DNA of 52,018 bases from Micromonospora sp. MP36 (GCF_008119785.1 NZ_VSFA01000049.1:1-52018), one strand, 5' to 3'; counted from the first letter of the stretch, positions 40,488 to 50,361 are shown. Notes: generated by a model from the sequence alone, not told the origin. Translations and numbers: made by a program.

Positions 40488-43400
40488 TCAGGCCGCCGCC
40501 GAGGTCCGCACCAGGGTACGGATCTGGCGCAGCAGCACCGACAGGGCGGAGAGGTCGGCCCGGGACTCGTCGAACTCCCCCATCGCCCGGTGCGCCCGGT
40601 GGATCGAGGTGGCGTTCGCCTGTTCCCACTCCTGCACCCGGTCGACCGGCGGCACGCTGTCCGGGGTGGAGCCGAGGACCTCCGCGGTGAGCGCGGCCAG
40701 CGCGGCGTACAGGTCGTAGCGCAGCGCCATCCGGGCCAGCGTCTGCCAGCGGTCCTCCCGCGGCAGCAGGGAGATCTTCGACAGCAGGGCGTCCACCCGG
40801 AACCGGTCGGAGAGGACGAAGTAGACCGAGGCCACCTCGCTCACGTCCCGGCCGGTCGACTGGGCGGTCTCCACCACGTCGAGCAGGCCGAAGCTGTACA
40901 TCAGCCGGGTCGCCTGCGCGGCCAGGTCCCGGGGCAGCCCCTTCTCGGTCAGCGAGTCGATGTGGGCGGCGATCGCCTCCCGCTCGCTGCCGTAGAACAG
41001 GTTCTCCAGGTCGGGCAGGAGGCGGGCCACCCCGTCCCGCAGCCGGGCGATCTCCCCGGGCACGTCGATCGGCGAGCGCCGGTTGGTGACCAGCCAGCGC
41101 ACCGCGCGGTCGAGCAGCCGGCGGGTGTCCAGGAAGACGCTCGTCTGCAACTCGGGCGAGACCTTGTTGTCCAGCGCTTCGATCGCGTTCCACAGGTCGC
41201 GGAGCCCGAACACCTCGCGCACCACCACGTACGCCCGCAGCACGTCCGCCGCCGACGCGGCCGTCTCCTCGACCGTCCGGAAGACGAACGAGATGCCGCC
41301 CCGGTTGATCGCCTCGTTGACCAGCACGGTGGTGACGATGTCCCGGCGCAGCCGGTGCTGGCCCATCCGGCCGGCGAACCGCTCGCGCAACGGGGTGGGG
41401 AAGTAGTTGACCAGGATGTCGGTCGTCCACTCCTCGTCGGCCAGACCCTCGCCGACGATCTCCCGCTCCAGCACGATCTTCACGTACGCCAGCAGCACCG
41501 CGAACTCCGGCGCGGTCAGCCCGGTCTCGTTCCGGACCGCAAGTTCCTCGTCCGGCGGCAGTGCCTCCAGCGCGCGGTCCAGCGCCCCGGAGCGCTCCAG
41601 CTCGTTGATCATCCGACGGTGCACCGGGAGCAGCGAGGCGGACTGCGCCTGGGCGTTGTTGATCGCCCGGGCCTGCTCGTAGTTGTCCCGCAGCACCAGC
41701 TCGGCGACCTCGTCGGTCATCTGGGCCAGCAGCTCGTCGCGCTCGGGCCGGTCCAGTTCGCCGTCCGCGACCGCCGTGTTGAGCAGGATCTTGATGTTCA
41801 CCTCGTGGTCGGAGCAGTCCACCCCGGCCGCGTTGTCGATGAAGTCGGTGTAGATCCGCCCACCGTTCTGCGCGTACTCGATCCGGCCGAGCTGGGTCCA
41901 GCCCAGGTTGCCGCCCTCGCCGGCCACCCGGCAGCGCAGGCTCTTGCCGTCCACCCGGATGGCGTCGTTGGACTTGTCCCCGACCTCGGCGTTGGTCTGC
42001 GTCGACCCCTTCACGTAGGTGCCGATGCCGCCGTTCCAGAACAGGTCGACCGGCGCGGTCAGGATGGCCTTCATCAGCTCCTGCGGGCTGAGCTGCGTCG
42101 CGTCCTCGTCGAGGCCGAGCACCGCACGGACCTGCGGCGATATCGGCACCGACTTGGCGGTACGCGGGTACACCCCGCCGCCTTCCGAGATCAGCTCCCG
42201 GTTGTAGTCCTCCCAGGACGACCGGGACAGCTCGAACAGCCGCTTCCGCTCGGCGTACGAGGTGGCCGCGTCGGGGTCCGGGTCCAGGAAGATGTGCCGG
42301 TGGTCGAAGGCGGCCACCAGCCGGATGTGCTCGGAGAGCAGCATCCCGTTGCCGAACACGTCGCCGGACATGTCGCCGACGCCAACCACGGTGAAGTCCT
42401 GGGTCTGGGTGTCGTGCCCCAGCTCCCGGAAGTGCCGCTTCACCGACTCCCAGGCGCCCCGGGCGGTGATGCCCATCTTCTTGTGGTCGTAGCCCGCCGA
42501 ACCGCCGGAGGCGAAGGCGTCACCCAGCCAGAAGTTGTGCGCGGCGGAGATCTCGTTGGCGATGTCGGAGAACGTCGCCGTGCCCTTGTCCGCCGCCACC
42601 ACCAGGTAGGGGTCATCGCCGTCGTGCCGGACCACGTCCTCCGGCGGCACGATCTGGCCGCTGGCGATGTTGTCGGTGACGTCCAGCATCGCGGAGACGA
42701 ACTCCTTGTAGCAGGCCACCGCCTCGTCCCGGTCGCCCGGCTTCTGCTTCAGCACGAAGCCGCCCTTGGCGCCCACCGGCACGATCACGGCGTTCTTCAC
42801 CATCTGCGCCTTGACCAGGCCGAGCACCTCGGTGCGGAAGTCCTCCCGCCGGTCGGACCAGCGCAGGCCGCCCCGGGCCACCGGCCCGTACCGCAGGTGC
42901 ACCGCCTCGAACCGGGGCGAGTAGACGAAGATCTCGAACTTCGGCCGCGGCGCCGGCAGGTCCGGGATCGCCTGCGGGTCCAGCTTGAACGCGACGTACG
43001 ACTTGGGCCGCCCGCCGACCGGCTTCTGGTAGAAGCTGGTCCGCAGGGTGGCCTGGATCAACGTCAGGTACGACCGCAGGATCCGGTCCTGGTCGAGGCT
43101 GACCACGTCGTCCAGCGCCTCGCCGATCGCGGTGACCAGCTCGCCGCTGCGCTGCCGCCGCTCGTCCATGGTGGTCGCGCCCGGGGCGAACCGGGTCTCG
43201 AAGAGCTCCACCAGCAGCGACGCGATCCTCGGGTATGCGATGAACGTCTGCTCCATGTACTCCTGCGAGAAGACCGTGCCGGCCTGCCGCAGGTACTTCG
43301 CGTACGCCCGGAGCACCACCACCTGCCGCCAGGTGAGCCCGGCCCGGAGCACCAGCTCGTTGAACCCGTCCACCTCGGCCTCGCCCCGCCACGCGGCGGC

Positions 43401-45554
43401 GAAGGCGTTCTCCACGTGCGGGCGCACCTCGGCCAGTTCCTGGTGCGCCTCGGGCAGTTTCAGGCCGAAGTCGTACAGCCAGATGCGGCCGTCGACCCGT
43501 TCCACCTCGTACGGGTGCTCGTCGACCACCCGGACGCCGAGCGAGTGCAGCACCGGCAGCACGGCGGAGAGCATCATCGGCTCGCCGTACCGGTAGACCT
43601 TGAACCGGACGTCCATCGTCTCGTCGACGTCCACACCCCGGTCGCCGCCGTTCACCCGCGGCGGGAACTGCTTGCGGAACAGGTGCATCTCGAGCTGGCC
43701 GGGCTCCTCCAGGAGCTCCAGCTTGGCCAGGTCCTTCATCGCCTCGTACGGCGTGTGCCCATCCTTGTAGCCCTCCGGGAACGCGTCGGCGTACCGGCTG
43801 AACAGGTGCTTGGCCTGCTCGTCGCCGAGCTTGCGCTCGAGCACCAGCCGGTAGTCGTCGTCCCAGAGCCGGGTGGCGTCGGCCAACTCCTCGGCGAGCA
43901 GGTCGGCGTCGATCTCTCCGGGCGGGTTGCCCGGGTCGGTCCGGACGATGAAGTGCACCCGGGCCAGCATCGACTCGGTGACTCGGGTGGTGTAGTCGAC
44001 CCCGACGCCGTTCAACTCGCGCAGCAGGATGTCCTGCATGCGCAGCCGGTTCTGGGTGGTGAACCGGTCCCGGGGCAGGTAGATCAGGCAGGAGATGAAC
44101 CGCCCGTACCCGTCCCGGCGCAGGAACACCCGCAGCTGCCGGCGGCCCGCCATGCGCAGCACGCCGATCACCGCGTGGTAGAGGTCGTCGGTCTTGATCT
44201 GGAACAGCTCGTCGCGCGGGTAGGTCTCCAGGATCTGGAGCAGGTCCTTGCCGGAGTGGCTGCGCAGGCTCAGCCCGGAGCGGTCCAGCACCTCGGCGAC
44301 CTTGCGGCGGACCACCGGCAGCTCCTGCACGCTGGTCCGGTAGGCGGCGGTGGAGAACAGGCCCAGGAACCGGCGCTCGCCGACCACCTCGCCGGCGTCA
44401 TTGAAGATCTTGAAGCCGATGTAGTCGAGGTAGGCCGAGCGGTGCACGGTGGCTCGCGAGTTGGCCTTGGTGATGATCAGGAGGCGCTTCTCCAGCACCT
44501 TCTCGTGCGCCTCGGGGGTCATCGAGGACAGCGCCCGGGCCTCCGGCGAGTCGGAGCGCAGGATGCCCAGCCCGGTGCCGAGGACGGCTTCGAGGGCCTG
44601 GCCCCCGTCCGCGCCGTCGGTGTCGACGAGGCGGTACTCCCGATAGCCCAGGAAGGTGAAGTGGTCGTGCGCCAGCCAGCGCAGCAGCTCCACCGAGTCG
44701 GTGATGTCCTTCTCCGGCACCGGCGGCCGGTTGTCCGAGGTACGCGCGGCGGCCAGCTCGTCGGCCAGCGCCAGGGCGCGCTGGCGCATCTTGGGCCAGT
44801 CCTCGACCGCCTCCCGGACGTCGGTGAGCACCCGCTGCAGCTCCTTGCGGAGCTTCTCCCGCTCGGCCGGGTCGCGCACCGGGTCGATCTCGATGTGCAT
44901 CCAGCTTTCCACCAGGTCGCCGGCGATCGCGTCGTCCGGCTCCACGTCGGCGGAGACCTCGGTGAGCCGGCCCAACGGCTCGCGGCGGACCACGACCAGC
45001 GGGTGCACCAGCAGGTGCACGTCGATGTGGTGCGAGTTCAGCAGCGCGGTGACCGAATCCACCAAAAAGGGCATATCGTCCGTGACGATCTCGATCACGG
45101 TGTGGTGCTGGTCGGCATCCGGCTCGTGGATGCGCAGCTTCAGCTCGCCCGGTACCCGCTGCTGGGCCAGGTCCCGGTGCGCCCGGGCGGCGTCGAGCAT
45201 CTCCTCGGCGGTGAAGCCGATCAGCTCCTCGTCCGGCGCGAACCGCCAGAAGCGGCCGACCAGGGTCGCCGCGTCGTGGTCGTCGCCGGCCAGCGCGACC
45301 GCCTGGGCCACCAGGCGCTCCGCGTTGGGTACCGGCTCGTCCAGCTCGGCGTCGTCGGGCTCCTCGGTCAGCGCCTGCGTGGGCAGGCCCAACTCGTAGA
45401 GCGTGTCGACGCTCGAACCGGTCATTCCGGTCACTCCTGTGTCGAGACGGCCGAAACCGTCCCCGTCGGTCGCCGAATCGAAGCTGTCATCGTCCCGGCT
45501 GGTGTCAACCTGCCGGAGGTCGGGTCCCGGTTTGATCGCCGGACGCCGGTCCAT
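40488..45554 (-). CDS. NAD-specific glutamate dehydrogenase, large 180-kDa class
   Basis: Oxidatively deaminates glutamate to 2-oxoglutarate with NAD, in the catabolic direction. About 1688 aa, the length of the large GDH class first described in Streptomyces. Long amino-terminal regulatory ACT-like regions (LRIHEPDADQHHTVIEIVTDDMP) precede the catalytic part. That part has the substrate and active-site segment VPVGAKGGFVLKQKPGD and the nucleotide-region motifs VGDMSGDVFGNGML and VDLFWNGGIGTYVK. A helical carboxy-terminal domain follows. I use ATG 45554 (GAGGGGA ten bases upstream). ATG 45425 (MTGSSVDTLYEL) has an even better AGGAG site eight bases away and is a serious alternative. Single-gene unit, divergent from a penicillin-binding protein. 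Confidence 0.95.
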   Translation of the reverse strand: MDRRPAIKPGPDLRQVDTSRDDDSFDSATDGDGFGRLDTGVTGMTGSSVDTLYELGLPTQALTEEPDDAELDEPVPNAERLVAQAVALAGDDHDAATLVGRFWRFAPDEELIGFTAEEMLDAARAHRDLAQQRVPGELKLRIHEPDADQHHTVIEIVTDDMPFLVDSVTALLNSHHIDVHLLVHPLVVVRREPLGRLTEVSADVEPDDAIAGDLVESWMHIEIDPVRDPAEREKLRKELQRVLTDVREAVEDWPKMRQRALALADELAAARTSDNRPPVPEKDITDSVELLRWLAHDHFTFLGYREYRLVDTDGADGGQALEAVLGTGLGILRSDSPEARALSSMTPEAHEKVLEKRLLIITKANSRATVHRSAYLDYIGFKIFNDAGEVVGERRFLGLFSTAAYRTSVQELPVVRRKVAEVLDRSGLSLRSHSGKDLLQILETYPRDELFQIKTDDLYHAVIGVLRMAGRRQLRVFLRRDGYGRFISCLIYLPRDRFTTQNRLRMQDILLRELNGVGVDYTTRVTESMLARVHFIVRTDPGNPPGEIDADLLAEELADATRLWDDDYRLVLERKLGDEQAKHLFSRYADAFPEGYKDGHTPYEAMKDLAKLELLEEPGQLEMHLFRKQFPPRVNGGDRGVDVDETMDVRFKVYRYGEPMMLSAVLPVLHSLGVRVVDEHPYEVERVDGRIWLYDFGLKLPEAHQELAEVRPHVENAFAAAWRGEAEVDGFNELVLRAGLTWRQVVVLRAYAKYLRQAGTVFSQEYMEQTFIAYPRIASLLVELFETRFAPGATTMDERRQRSGELVTAIGEALDDVVSLDQDRILRSYLTLIQATLRTSFYQKPVGGRPKSYVAFKLDPQAIPDLPAPRPKFEIFVYSPRFEAVHLRYGPVARGGLRWSDRREDFRTEVLGLVKAQMVKNAVIVPVGAKGGFVLKQKPGDRDEAVACYKEFVSAMLDVTDNIASGQIVPPEDVVRHDGDDPYLVVAADKGTATFSDIANEISAAHNFWLGDAFASGGSAGYDHKKMGITARGAWESVKRHFRELGHDTQTQDFTVVGVGDMSGDVFGNGMLLSEHIRLVAAFDHRHIFLDPDPDAATSYAERKRLFELSRSSWEDYNRELISEGGGVYPRTAKSVPISPQVRAVLGLDEDATQLSPQELMKAILTAPVDLFWNGGIGTYVKGSTQTNAEVGDKSNDAIRVDGKSLRCRVAGEGGNLGWTQLGRIEYAQNGGRIYTDFIDNAAGVDCSDHEVNIKILLNTAVADGELDRPERDELLAQMTDEVAELVLRDNYEQARAINNAQAQSASLLPVHRRMINELERSGALDRALEALPPDEELAVRNETGLTAPEFAVLLAYVKIVLEREIVGEGLADEEWTTDILVNYFPTPLRERFAGRMGQHRLRRDIVTTVLVNEAINRGGISFVFRTVEETAASAADVLRAYVVVREVFGLRDLWNAIEALDNKVSPELQTSVFLDTRRLLDRAVRWLVTNRRSPIDVPGEIARLRDGVARLLPDLENLFYGSEREAIAAHIDSLTEKGLPRDLAAQATRLMYSFGLLDVVETAQSTGRDVSEVASVYFVLSDRFRVDALLSKISLLPREDRWQTLARMALRYDLYAALAALTAEVLGSTPDSVPPVDRVQEWEQANATSIHRAHRAMGEFDESRADLSALSVLLRQIRTLVRTSAAA

Positions 45555-45841
45555 CGGTGCCACTCCCCTCGACCCACCGCGTTGTGGGTCACTCTCCCGC
45601 CCAGCCTAGGCCCTGCCGCTCTGCCCGTTCGTCGGCGGACCACTGGCCGGACGTCCGGATCGGGACTCTGTCCTTTCACCCGTTGCGGGTACGTGGTCGG
45701 CTGGTCGCGGAGTACCCGGACTGGCGATGTTCATCACACTGCCCCAGCGCGATCTCGCCCACCCCAGCACGGCGGCGGGGCGGTGGCGAAGGGCCCGCCG
45801 TACTAGCGTGCAGGGCAGTTTCGTACCGGAGGGACTGCTGC

Positions 45842-47809
45842 ATGCCCACGTCGTACCCCGTTCGCCGGCGCTTCTCCCGTCGCCGCCCCCTCCTCGCGGC
45901 ACTGGCCGCCACCGTGCTCGCCGGGGGTGCGTTGGTCGGGTGCTCGGGGGCGGACGGGCCCGAGCAGAGCCTCACCGCCTTCCTGAAGGGCTGGCGCTCC
46001 GGCGACCTGCAGGCCGTGGGCTTCATCGACCCCACCGGGGCGCGCGTCCCGGCCGCCGAGGTGGCCAAGGAGATCAAGGCGCTCTCCGGCGAACTGGCCG
46101 ACACCCGGCCGGAGCTGAAGCCGGTCGGTGAGCCGAAGATCACAGCCGACACCGCCGCCGCGCGGGTGCAGGTCACCTGGACGCTGCCGGGCCAGACCCG
46201 CTGGAGCTACCAGACCCCGGTACGCCTCCGGCAGGGCGGCGACGACCAGTGGCAGGTGATCTGGGAGCCGGCCGTGGTGCACGAGAAGCTGGAGAAGGGC
46301 GACCGGCTCGCGCTGCGCCGCGAGCGCGCGCCCCGGGCCGGGGTGCTCGACGGCGCCGGCAACGCCATCGTCGCGCCCCGACCGGTGGTTCGGGTCAGCG
46401 TGCACCCCGCCGAGGTCAAGGACGTCCCGGCGCTCGTCCGCCAGCTCGACGCCGCGTTCAAGGCGATCCGGCCCCCGCTCACCCCGCCGGTCGACCTCGC
46501 CGACCTGCCCAAGCGCCTCAAGGAGGCCGACCCGGGGGCGCTCGTCGAGGTGGTGACCCTGCGGGAGGAGGCGTACCGGCAGATCAAGCCCCGGATCTAC
46601 GACCTGCCCGGCACGAAGTTTCCCACCGACCAGCTCGACCTGGCGCCGACCCGGGAGTTCGCCCGGGCCCTGCTCGGCTCCGTCGACGCGGCCCAGGCCG
46701 ACGACCTGAAGGCCCACCCCGACCGCTACGTCGCGGGTGACCTGGTCGGCCACGGCGGCCTGCAGGGCGGGTACGACGAGCGGCTCCGGGGCGTCCCCGG
46801 GCTGACCGTGATCACCGAGCGCCCCGGGTCCGAGGGCACCACCGCCCCCACCGGCGCCGAACTCTTCCGCAGCGAGCCCAAGGCGGGCCAGCCGCTGAAG
46901 ACGACCCTCGACGTGGCCACCCAGAACGCCGCCGACGCGGCGCTGCGCGGAGAGACCCGGCGCTCCGCCCTGGTGGCCGTACGGATCAGCGACGGCGCGG
47001 TGCTGGCCGCCGCCAACGGCCCCGGCCCGGCCGGCGAGAACCTCGCCTTCACCGCCCAGGCGCCGCCCGGCTCCACGTTCAAGATGGTCAGCGCGCTCGC
47101 CCTGATGGACAACGGCGCGGTGACACCGGACGCCCGGGTCGACTGCCCGAAGACCCTCGCGGTGGACGGCCGGTCGTTCAAGAACTCCGACAACTTCGAG
47201 CTGGGCTCGGTCCCGTTCAGCACCGACTTCGCGAAGTCCTGCAACACGGCGTTCGCCTCGCTGGCCCCGAAGCTCGGCCCGGACGGGCTCGCCGTCACCG
47301 GCCGCAGCCTCGGCCTGGAGGCGAAGTGGGACCTGGGCGTGGACGTCTTCACCGGCAAGGTCTCCGCGAACGGGGGCCTCACCGAGCAGGCCGCCGCGGC
47401 GATCGGCCAGGGCACCACCGTGGTCAGCCCGCTGGCCATGGCCGCCGCCACCGCCGCCGTCGCCCGGGGTCACTGGGAGCAGCCGAAGCTGCTGCTCGAC
47501 CCCGCCCCGCAGCAGCCCGCCCCGGCCGGCCCGGCCCTGAAGCCCGAGTCGGTGGCGGCGCTGAAGACGATGATGCGCGCGGTGGTCACCGACGGCACCG
47601 CGAGTGCTCTGGCCAAGGCCCCCGGCGGGCCGGTGTACGGCAAGACCGGCACCGCCGAGTACGACAACAACCCGGCGCACACGCACGCCTGGTTCGTCGG
47701 CTGGCAGGGCGACATCGCCTTCGCGGTCTTCGTGGAGCAGGGCGGATCCAGCACGTCCAGCGCGGTCCCGATCAGTGACCGTTTCCTCCGCGCCCTCGCC
47801 ACCCGCTGA
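45842..47809 (+). CDS. MecA-like class B penicillin-binding lipoprotein
   Basis: A 655-aa transpeptidase that cross-links peptidoglycan outside the membrane. ATG 45842 has GGAGGG eight bases upstream. A lipoprotein signal peptide (about 1-33) ends with the lipobox LVGC. Domains are an NTF2-like MecA_N domain (about 40-150), a dimerisation/allosteric region (about 160-330) and the transpeptidase. Active-site motifs are SxxK (Ser411-Thr-Phe-Lys414), SxN as SCN (466-468) and KTG (601-603, KTGTAEY). The MecA_N architecture matches low-affinity PBPs such as PBP2a, so reduced beta-lactam affinity is possible but not shown. Lipid anchoring instead of a membrane helix is a notable variant. Monocistronic, followed by a 15-bp hairpin. 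Confidence 0.93.
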   Translation: MPTSYPVRRRFSRRRPLLAALAATVLAGGALVGCSGADGPEQSLTAFLKGWRSGDLQAVGFIDPTGARVPAAEVAKEIKALSGELADTRPELKPVGEPKITADTAAARVQVTWTLPGQTRWSYQTPVRLRQGGDDQWQVIWEPAVVHEKLEKGDRLALRRERAPRAGVLDGAGNAIVAPRPVVRVSVHPAEVKDVPALVRQLDAAFKAIRPPLTPPVDLADLPKRLKEADPGALVEVVTLREEAYRQIKPRIYDLPGTKFPTDQLDLAPTREFARALLGSVDAAQADDLKAHPDRYVAGDLVGHGGLQGGYDERLRGVPGLTVITERPGSEGTTAPTGAELFRSEPKAGQPLKTTLDVATQNAADAALRGETRRSALVAVRISDGAVLAAANGPGPAGENLAFTAQAPPGSTFKMVSALALMDNGAVTPDARVDCPKTLAVDGRSFKNSDNFELGSVPFSTDFAKSCNTAFASLAPKLGPDGLAVTGRSLGLEAKWDLGVDVFTGKVSANGGLTEQAAAAIGQGTTVVSPLAMAAATAAVARGHWEQPKLLLDPAPQQPAPAGPALKPESVAALKTMMRAVVTDGTASALAKAPGGPVYGKTGTAEYDNNPAHTHAWFVGWQGDIAFAVFVEQGGSSTSSAVPISDRFLRALATR

Positions 47810-47863
47810 CCCGCCCGCGTCGCTCGCTTGCGGTTCCCGGGCCCCCTCACGATCACGCCCGAT

Positions 47864-47910
47864 CCTGGATGTAGTGGCCTCGCCAACGATCCGATGCCAC
47901 TACATCCAGG
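47864..47910. terminator. 15-bp perfect hairpin between convergent PBP and arginase genes
   Basis: CCTGGATGTAGTGGC (47864-47878) and GCCACTACATCCAGG (47896-47910) are exact complements around a 17-base loop. Weaker pairing of the flanks extends it (GATC near each outer end). The arms are AT-richer than the other terminators here. I think similar sequences recur in related genomes. It serves the PBP gene and possibly, in the other direction, the arginase-family gene, which ends 111 bases further on. Confidence 0.6.
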
Positions 47911-48021
47911 CTTGAGCACGATCATCGAGAGGTGCGGCAGGGAGCGGTGCCTGCGCCGGAACGCCGCCCGCGAGACGACGCGCGACCACGCCCCCGCATC
48001 GCGGGCGGGCGCTGGCGGAGG

Positions 48022-49389
48022 TCAGGCGATGTCGACGCCCGGTCGCGACGGGGCGTCCCCGGTCGACGCGGTCGGGCCGTCCTCGGCGACGGGCACCCGG
48101 CGGAGCAGGCCCGGCCCCGCCGACGCGGGCAGCCCGACCGGCTCGGGCGTCTCGTCCCGCGCCGACACCCGCCGCAGCAGGCCCGCCCCCGGACCGACCG
48201 GCTCGGGACCGTCGCCCTCCTCCGCCCCCGCCCGTCGCAACAGGCCCGGCCCGGCGGTCCCGGGGGACGTCGCCCCGTCGCCGGCGGCCAGGGGGACAGT
48301 GGAGTCACCGTCGGCGGGCTCGCCAGGCGGCGGGCCGAGCGGCTCCACGGCGACCGCGGGGGCCGGGGTGACCACCGGGGCCGGCAGGACGGCGCGCTCG
48401 GCGGGACGGGCGTTGCCCGGCCGGGGCGCCGGCGCAACCGGGCCGGGCGGCAGCAGCCGCGGCGGCGTCGCGGTGGGCGCGGAGACCGGCGCGAGCCCGG
48501 CCACCACGGTGTTGACGATCTCGGCGGCGTACGACCCGTCGGGGTCATAGTCGGGGTCGAAGACGGTCAGCTCGACCCCGAGGCAGTGCGGGGTGTCGAC
48601 CAGCCCGGCGAGCAGGATCTCCAGCTCGGCGAAGGCGATCCCGCCCGGGTCGGGCGCGTCCACGGCCGGCATCACCGCCGGGTCGAGCACGTCCACGTCG
48701 ATGTGCACCCAGTAGCCGGCGCAGTCCGCCAACTGCTCGTGCGCCCACTGGGCGGTACGGGCGGCGCCCTCGGCCCGCAGCGCCGGCACCGGCCGGGTGG
48801 TGATGCCGGCGGCCTGCAGGTCGAGCCGGTACTCGTCCTGCGCCCGGATGCCGAGCACCACCACGTCGATGTCCCGGAAGTAGGGGCGCCGCCCCTCGAT
48901 GCCGGCCAGGTCGGCCTGCCCCCGGCCGGTGACCAGAGCCAGGTCCTCCCCTGCCGCCGCGCCCACGTACGAGGCGTTGCCGGGGTGCCGGAAGTCGGAG
49001 TGGCCGTCGACGAAGACCAGCCCGATCCGGCCGCCGACCGCCTCGCCGAGCCGGTGCATGGCCAGCGCCGAGCCGAGCAGCACGGAGCAGTCCCCGCCGA
49101 GGACCAGCGGGAACTCCCCCCGGTCGATGATCGCGCCGATCCGGTCGGCCAGCGCCGCCGAGTAGGCGGCGATCTCCGGGGCGTGGCAGACCCCGTCGCC
49201 GGGGCGCCAGTCGCCCGGGTCGTACCGGGGCGGGGTGAGGCAGCCGGCGTCGCGGGCCCGCAGCCGGGCGAGCAGGGCGTGGTCGCGCAGCGCGCCCGGG
49301 GCCTTGGCGCAGCCCGGGACCGAGGTGACCGTGGGCGGGCGCAGCCCGAGGTTGGTCGGCGCGTCGAGGACGGCGATCCGGCGCATCAT
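48022..49389 (-). CDS. Arginase/agmatinase-family hydrolase with repetitive GLLRR tail
   Basis: A 455-aa ureohydrolase-fold protein. Residues 1-290 carry the fold, starting MMRRIAVLDAPTNLGLRPP. The metal motifs are FVDGHSDF (DxHxD) and HIDVDVLDP (DxDxxDP). The first motif reads LGGDCSVLLG, with Cys where canonical arginases have the metal-ligand His (GGDHS), so the second metal site may differ. Members of the family hydrolyse guanidino compounds (arginine, agmatine, guanidinobutyrate); the substrate is not assignable here. The extra 150 residues after 300 are Pro/Ala/Gly-rich and contain three spaced GLLRR boxes. ATG 49389 or 49386 lies behind GGGAG. The Trx-TPR gene lies 66 bp upstream on the same strand. 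Confidence 0.87.
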   Translation of the reverse strand: MMRRIAVLDAPTNLGLRPPTVTSVPGCAKAPGALRDHALLARLRARDAGCLTPPRYDPGDWRPGDGVCHAPEIAAYSAALADRIGAIIDRGEFPLVLGGDCSVLLGSALAMHRLGEAVGGRIGLVFVDGHSDFRHPGNASYVGAAAGEDLALVTGRGQADLAGIEGRRPYFRDIDVVVLGIRAQDEYRLDLQAAGITTRPVPALRAEGAARTAQWAHEQLADCAGYWVHIDVDVLDPAVMPAVDAPDPGGIAFAELEILLAGLVDTPHCLGVELTVFDPDYDPDGSYAAEIVNTVVAGLAPVSAPTATPPRLLPPGPVAPAPRPGNARPAERAVLPAPVVTPAPAVAVEPLGPPPGEPADGDSTVPLAAGDGATSPGTAGPGLLRRAGAEEGDGPEPVGPGAGLLRRVSARDETPEPVGLPASAGPGLLRRVPVAEDGPTASTGDAPSRPGVDIA

Positions 49390-49455
49390 GGGCTCCCGTC
49401 CTCGATGGTCGGGCGGGCCGGCCGATACGCCGGCCCGCGCTGGCGTGCTACGTGC

Positions 49456-50361
49456 TCAGAACAGGGCGCTGGCCAGGGCCCGGCGGGCCGAGGCGACCGC
49501 GGGGTCCTCCGGGCCGGCGATGGTGAAGAGGCCGACCAGGTGCTGGCGTAACTTCTCCCGGTCGTCACCGGCGGTGCGGCGGACCAGGCCGACCAGGCGC
49601 TGGTAGGCCTGCTCGGCCAGGCCGCTGAGCACCTCGATGTCCGCGGCCAGCAGCTGGGCGTCGACGTCGTCGGGGTTCGCCTGCGCGGCGATGAGCGCCG
49701 CCTGCGGGTCGGTGCCGGCCACCCGGCGGGCCAGCCCGACCTGGGCCAGCCCCGCCTCCGCCGCCGCGTCCGCCGGGGACTCGGCGAGGATCTTCCGGTA
49801 CGCCCGCTCGGCCGCGTCGAGGTCGCCGGTCATCAGGGCGTCGTCGGCCTCGGCGAGGCGCGGGTCCTCGGGCGCCTCGACGCTGACCCCGCCGGCCTTC
49901 AGCACGGCCTGGATCCACTGGCGCAGCTGGGCCTCCGGCACCACCCCGGAGAAGGCGTCGATCGGCTGACCGCCGACGATCGCGTAGACCATCGGGATGC
50001 CCTGCACCCGGAACATCTGGGCGATCCGCGGGTTGGCGTCGACGTCCACCTTGGCGAGCAGCCACGCGCCGGCGCCCTCGACGGCCAGCCGTTCCAGCAC
50101 TGGGGACAGCTGCTTGCACGGCTCGCACCACTCGGCCCAGAAGTCCACGATCACCGGGGTGGTCAGCGAGCGTTCGAGGACCTCGGACTGGAAGGTCGCC
50201 TCGGTCACGTCGATGACGCTGACCCCACCGACCGCGCCGCCGGGCGCGCCGGCGGGGGGACCGGATTTGGCCGGGGCGGCGTTGGGGGCGGCGCTGCGCA
50301 GGGCGCTGAGGTCGACCGCGCCGCGGGTGAAGATCGACGAGGTGATCCGTGGGTCGCTCAT
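49456..50361 (-). CDS. Thioredoxin-domain protein with TPR-like carboxy terminus (CnoX/YbbN type)
   Basis: A 301-aa cytoplasmic protein. After a 45-residue Ala/Pro/Gly linker comes a thioredoxin fold (about 47-155) with active site WCEPC (Cys79, Cys82), followed by FRVQGIPMVYAIVGGQ with the cis-Pro. The rest (about 165-300) is helical, with tetratricopeptide-like pairs (DALMTGDLDAAERAYRKILAESP; AYQRLVGLVRRTAGDDREKLRQHLVGLF). CnoX/YbbN proteins hold oxidised clients and pass them to GroEL or DnaK; the actinobacterial role is inferred by architecture. ATG 50361 has no Shine-Dalgarno, and the short AT-rich sequence just before it could mean a leaderless message. A 16-bp palindrome lies about 52 bp upstream. 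Confidence 0.92.
   Translation of the reverse strand: MSDPRITSSIFTRGAVDLSALRSAAPNAAPAKSGPPAGAPGGAVGGVSVIDVTEATFQSEVLERSLTTPVIVDFWAEWCEPCKQLSPVLERLAVEGAGAWLLAKVDVDANPRIAQMFRVQGIPMVYAIVGGQPIDAFSGVVPEAQLRQWIQAVLKAGGVSVEAPEDPRLAEADDALMTGDLDAAERAYRKILAESPADAAAEAGLAQVGLARRVAGTDPQAALIAAQANPDDVDAQLLAADIEVLSGLAEQAYQRLVGLVRRTAGDDREKLRQHLVGLFTIAGPEDPAVASARRALASALF

Noticed and set aside
46249..46740. Alternative Arg/Gly-rich frame within the PBP gene
   Set aside because: It is out of frame with the transpeptidase, which retains all SxxK, SxN and KTG motifs.
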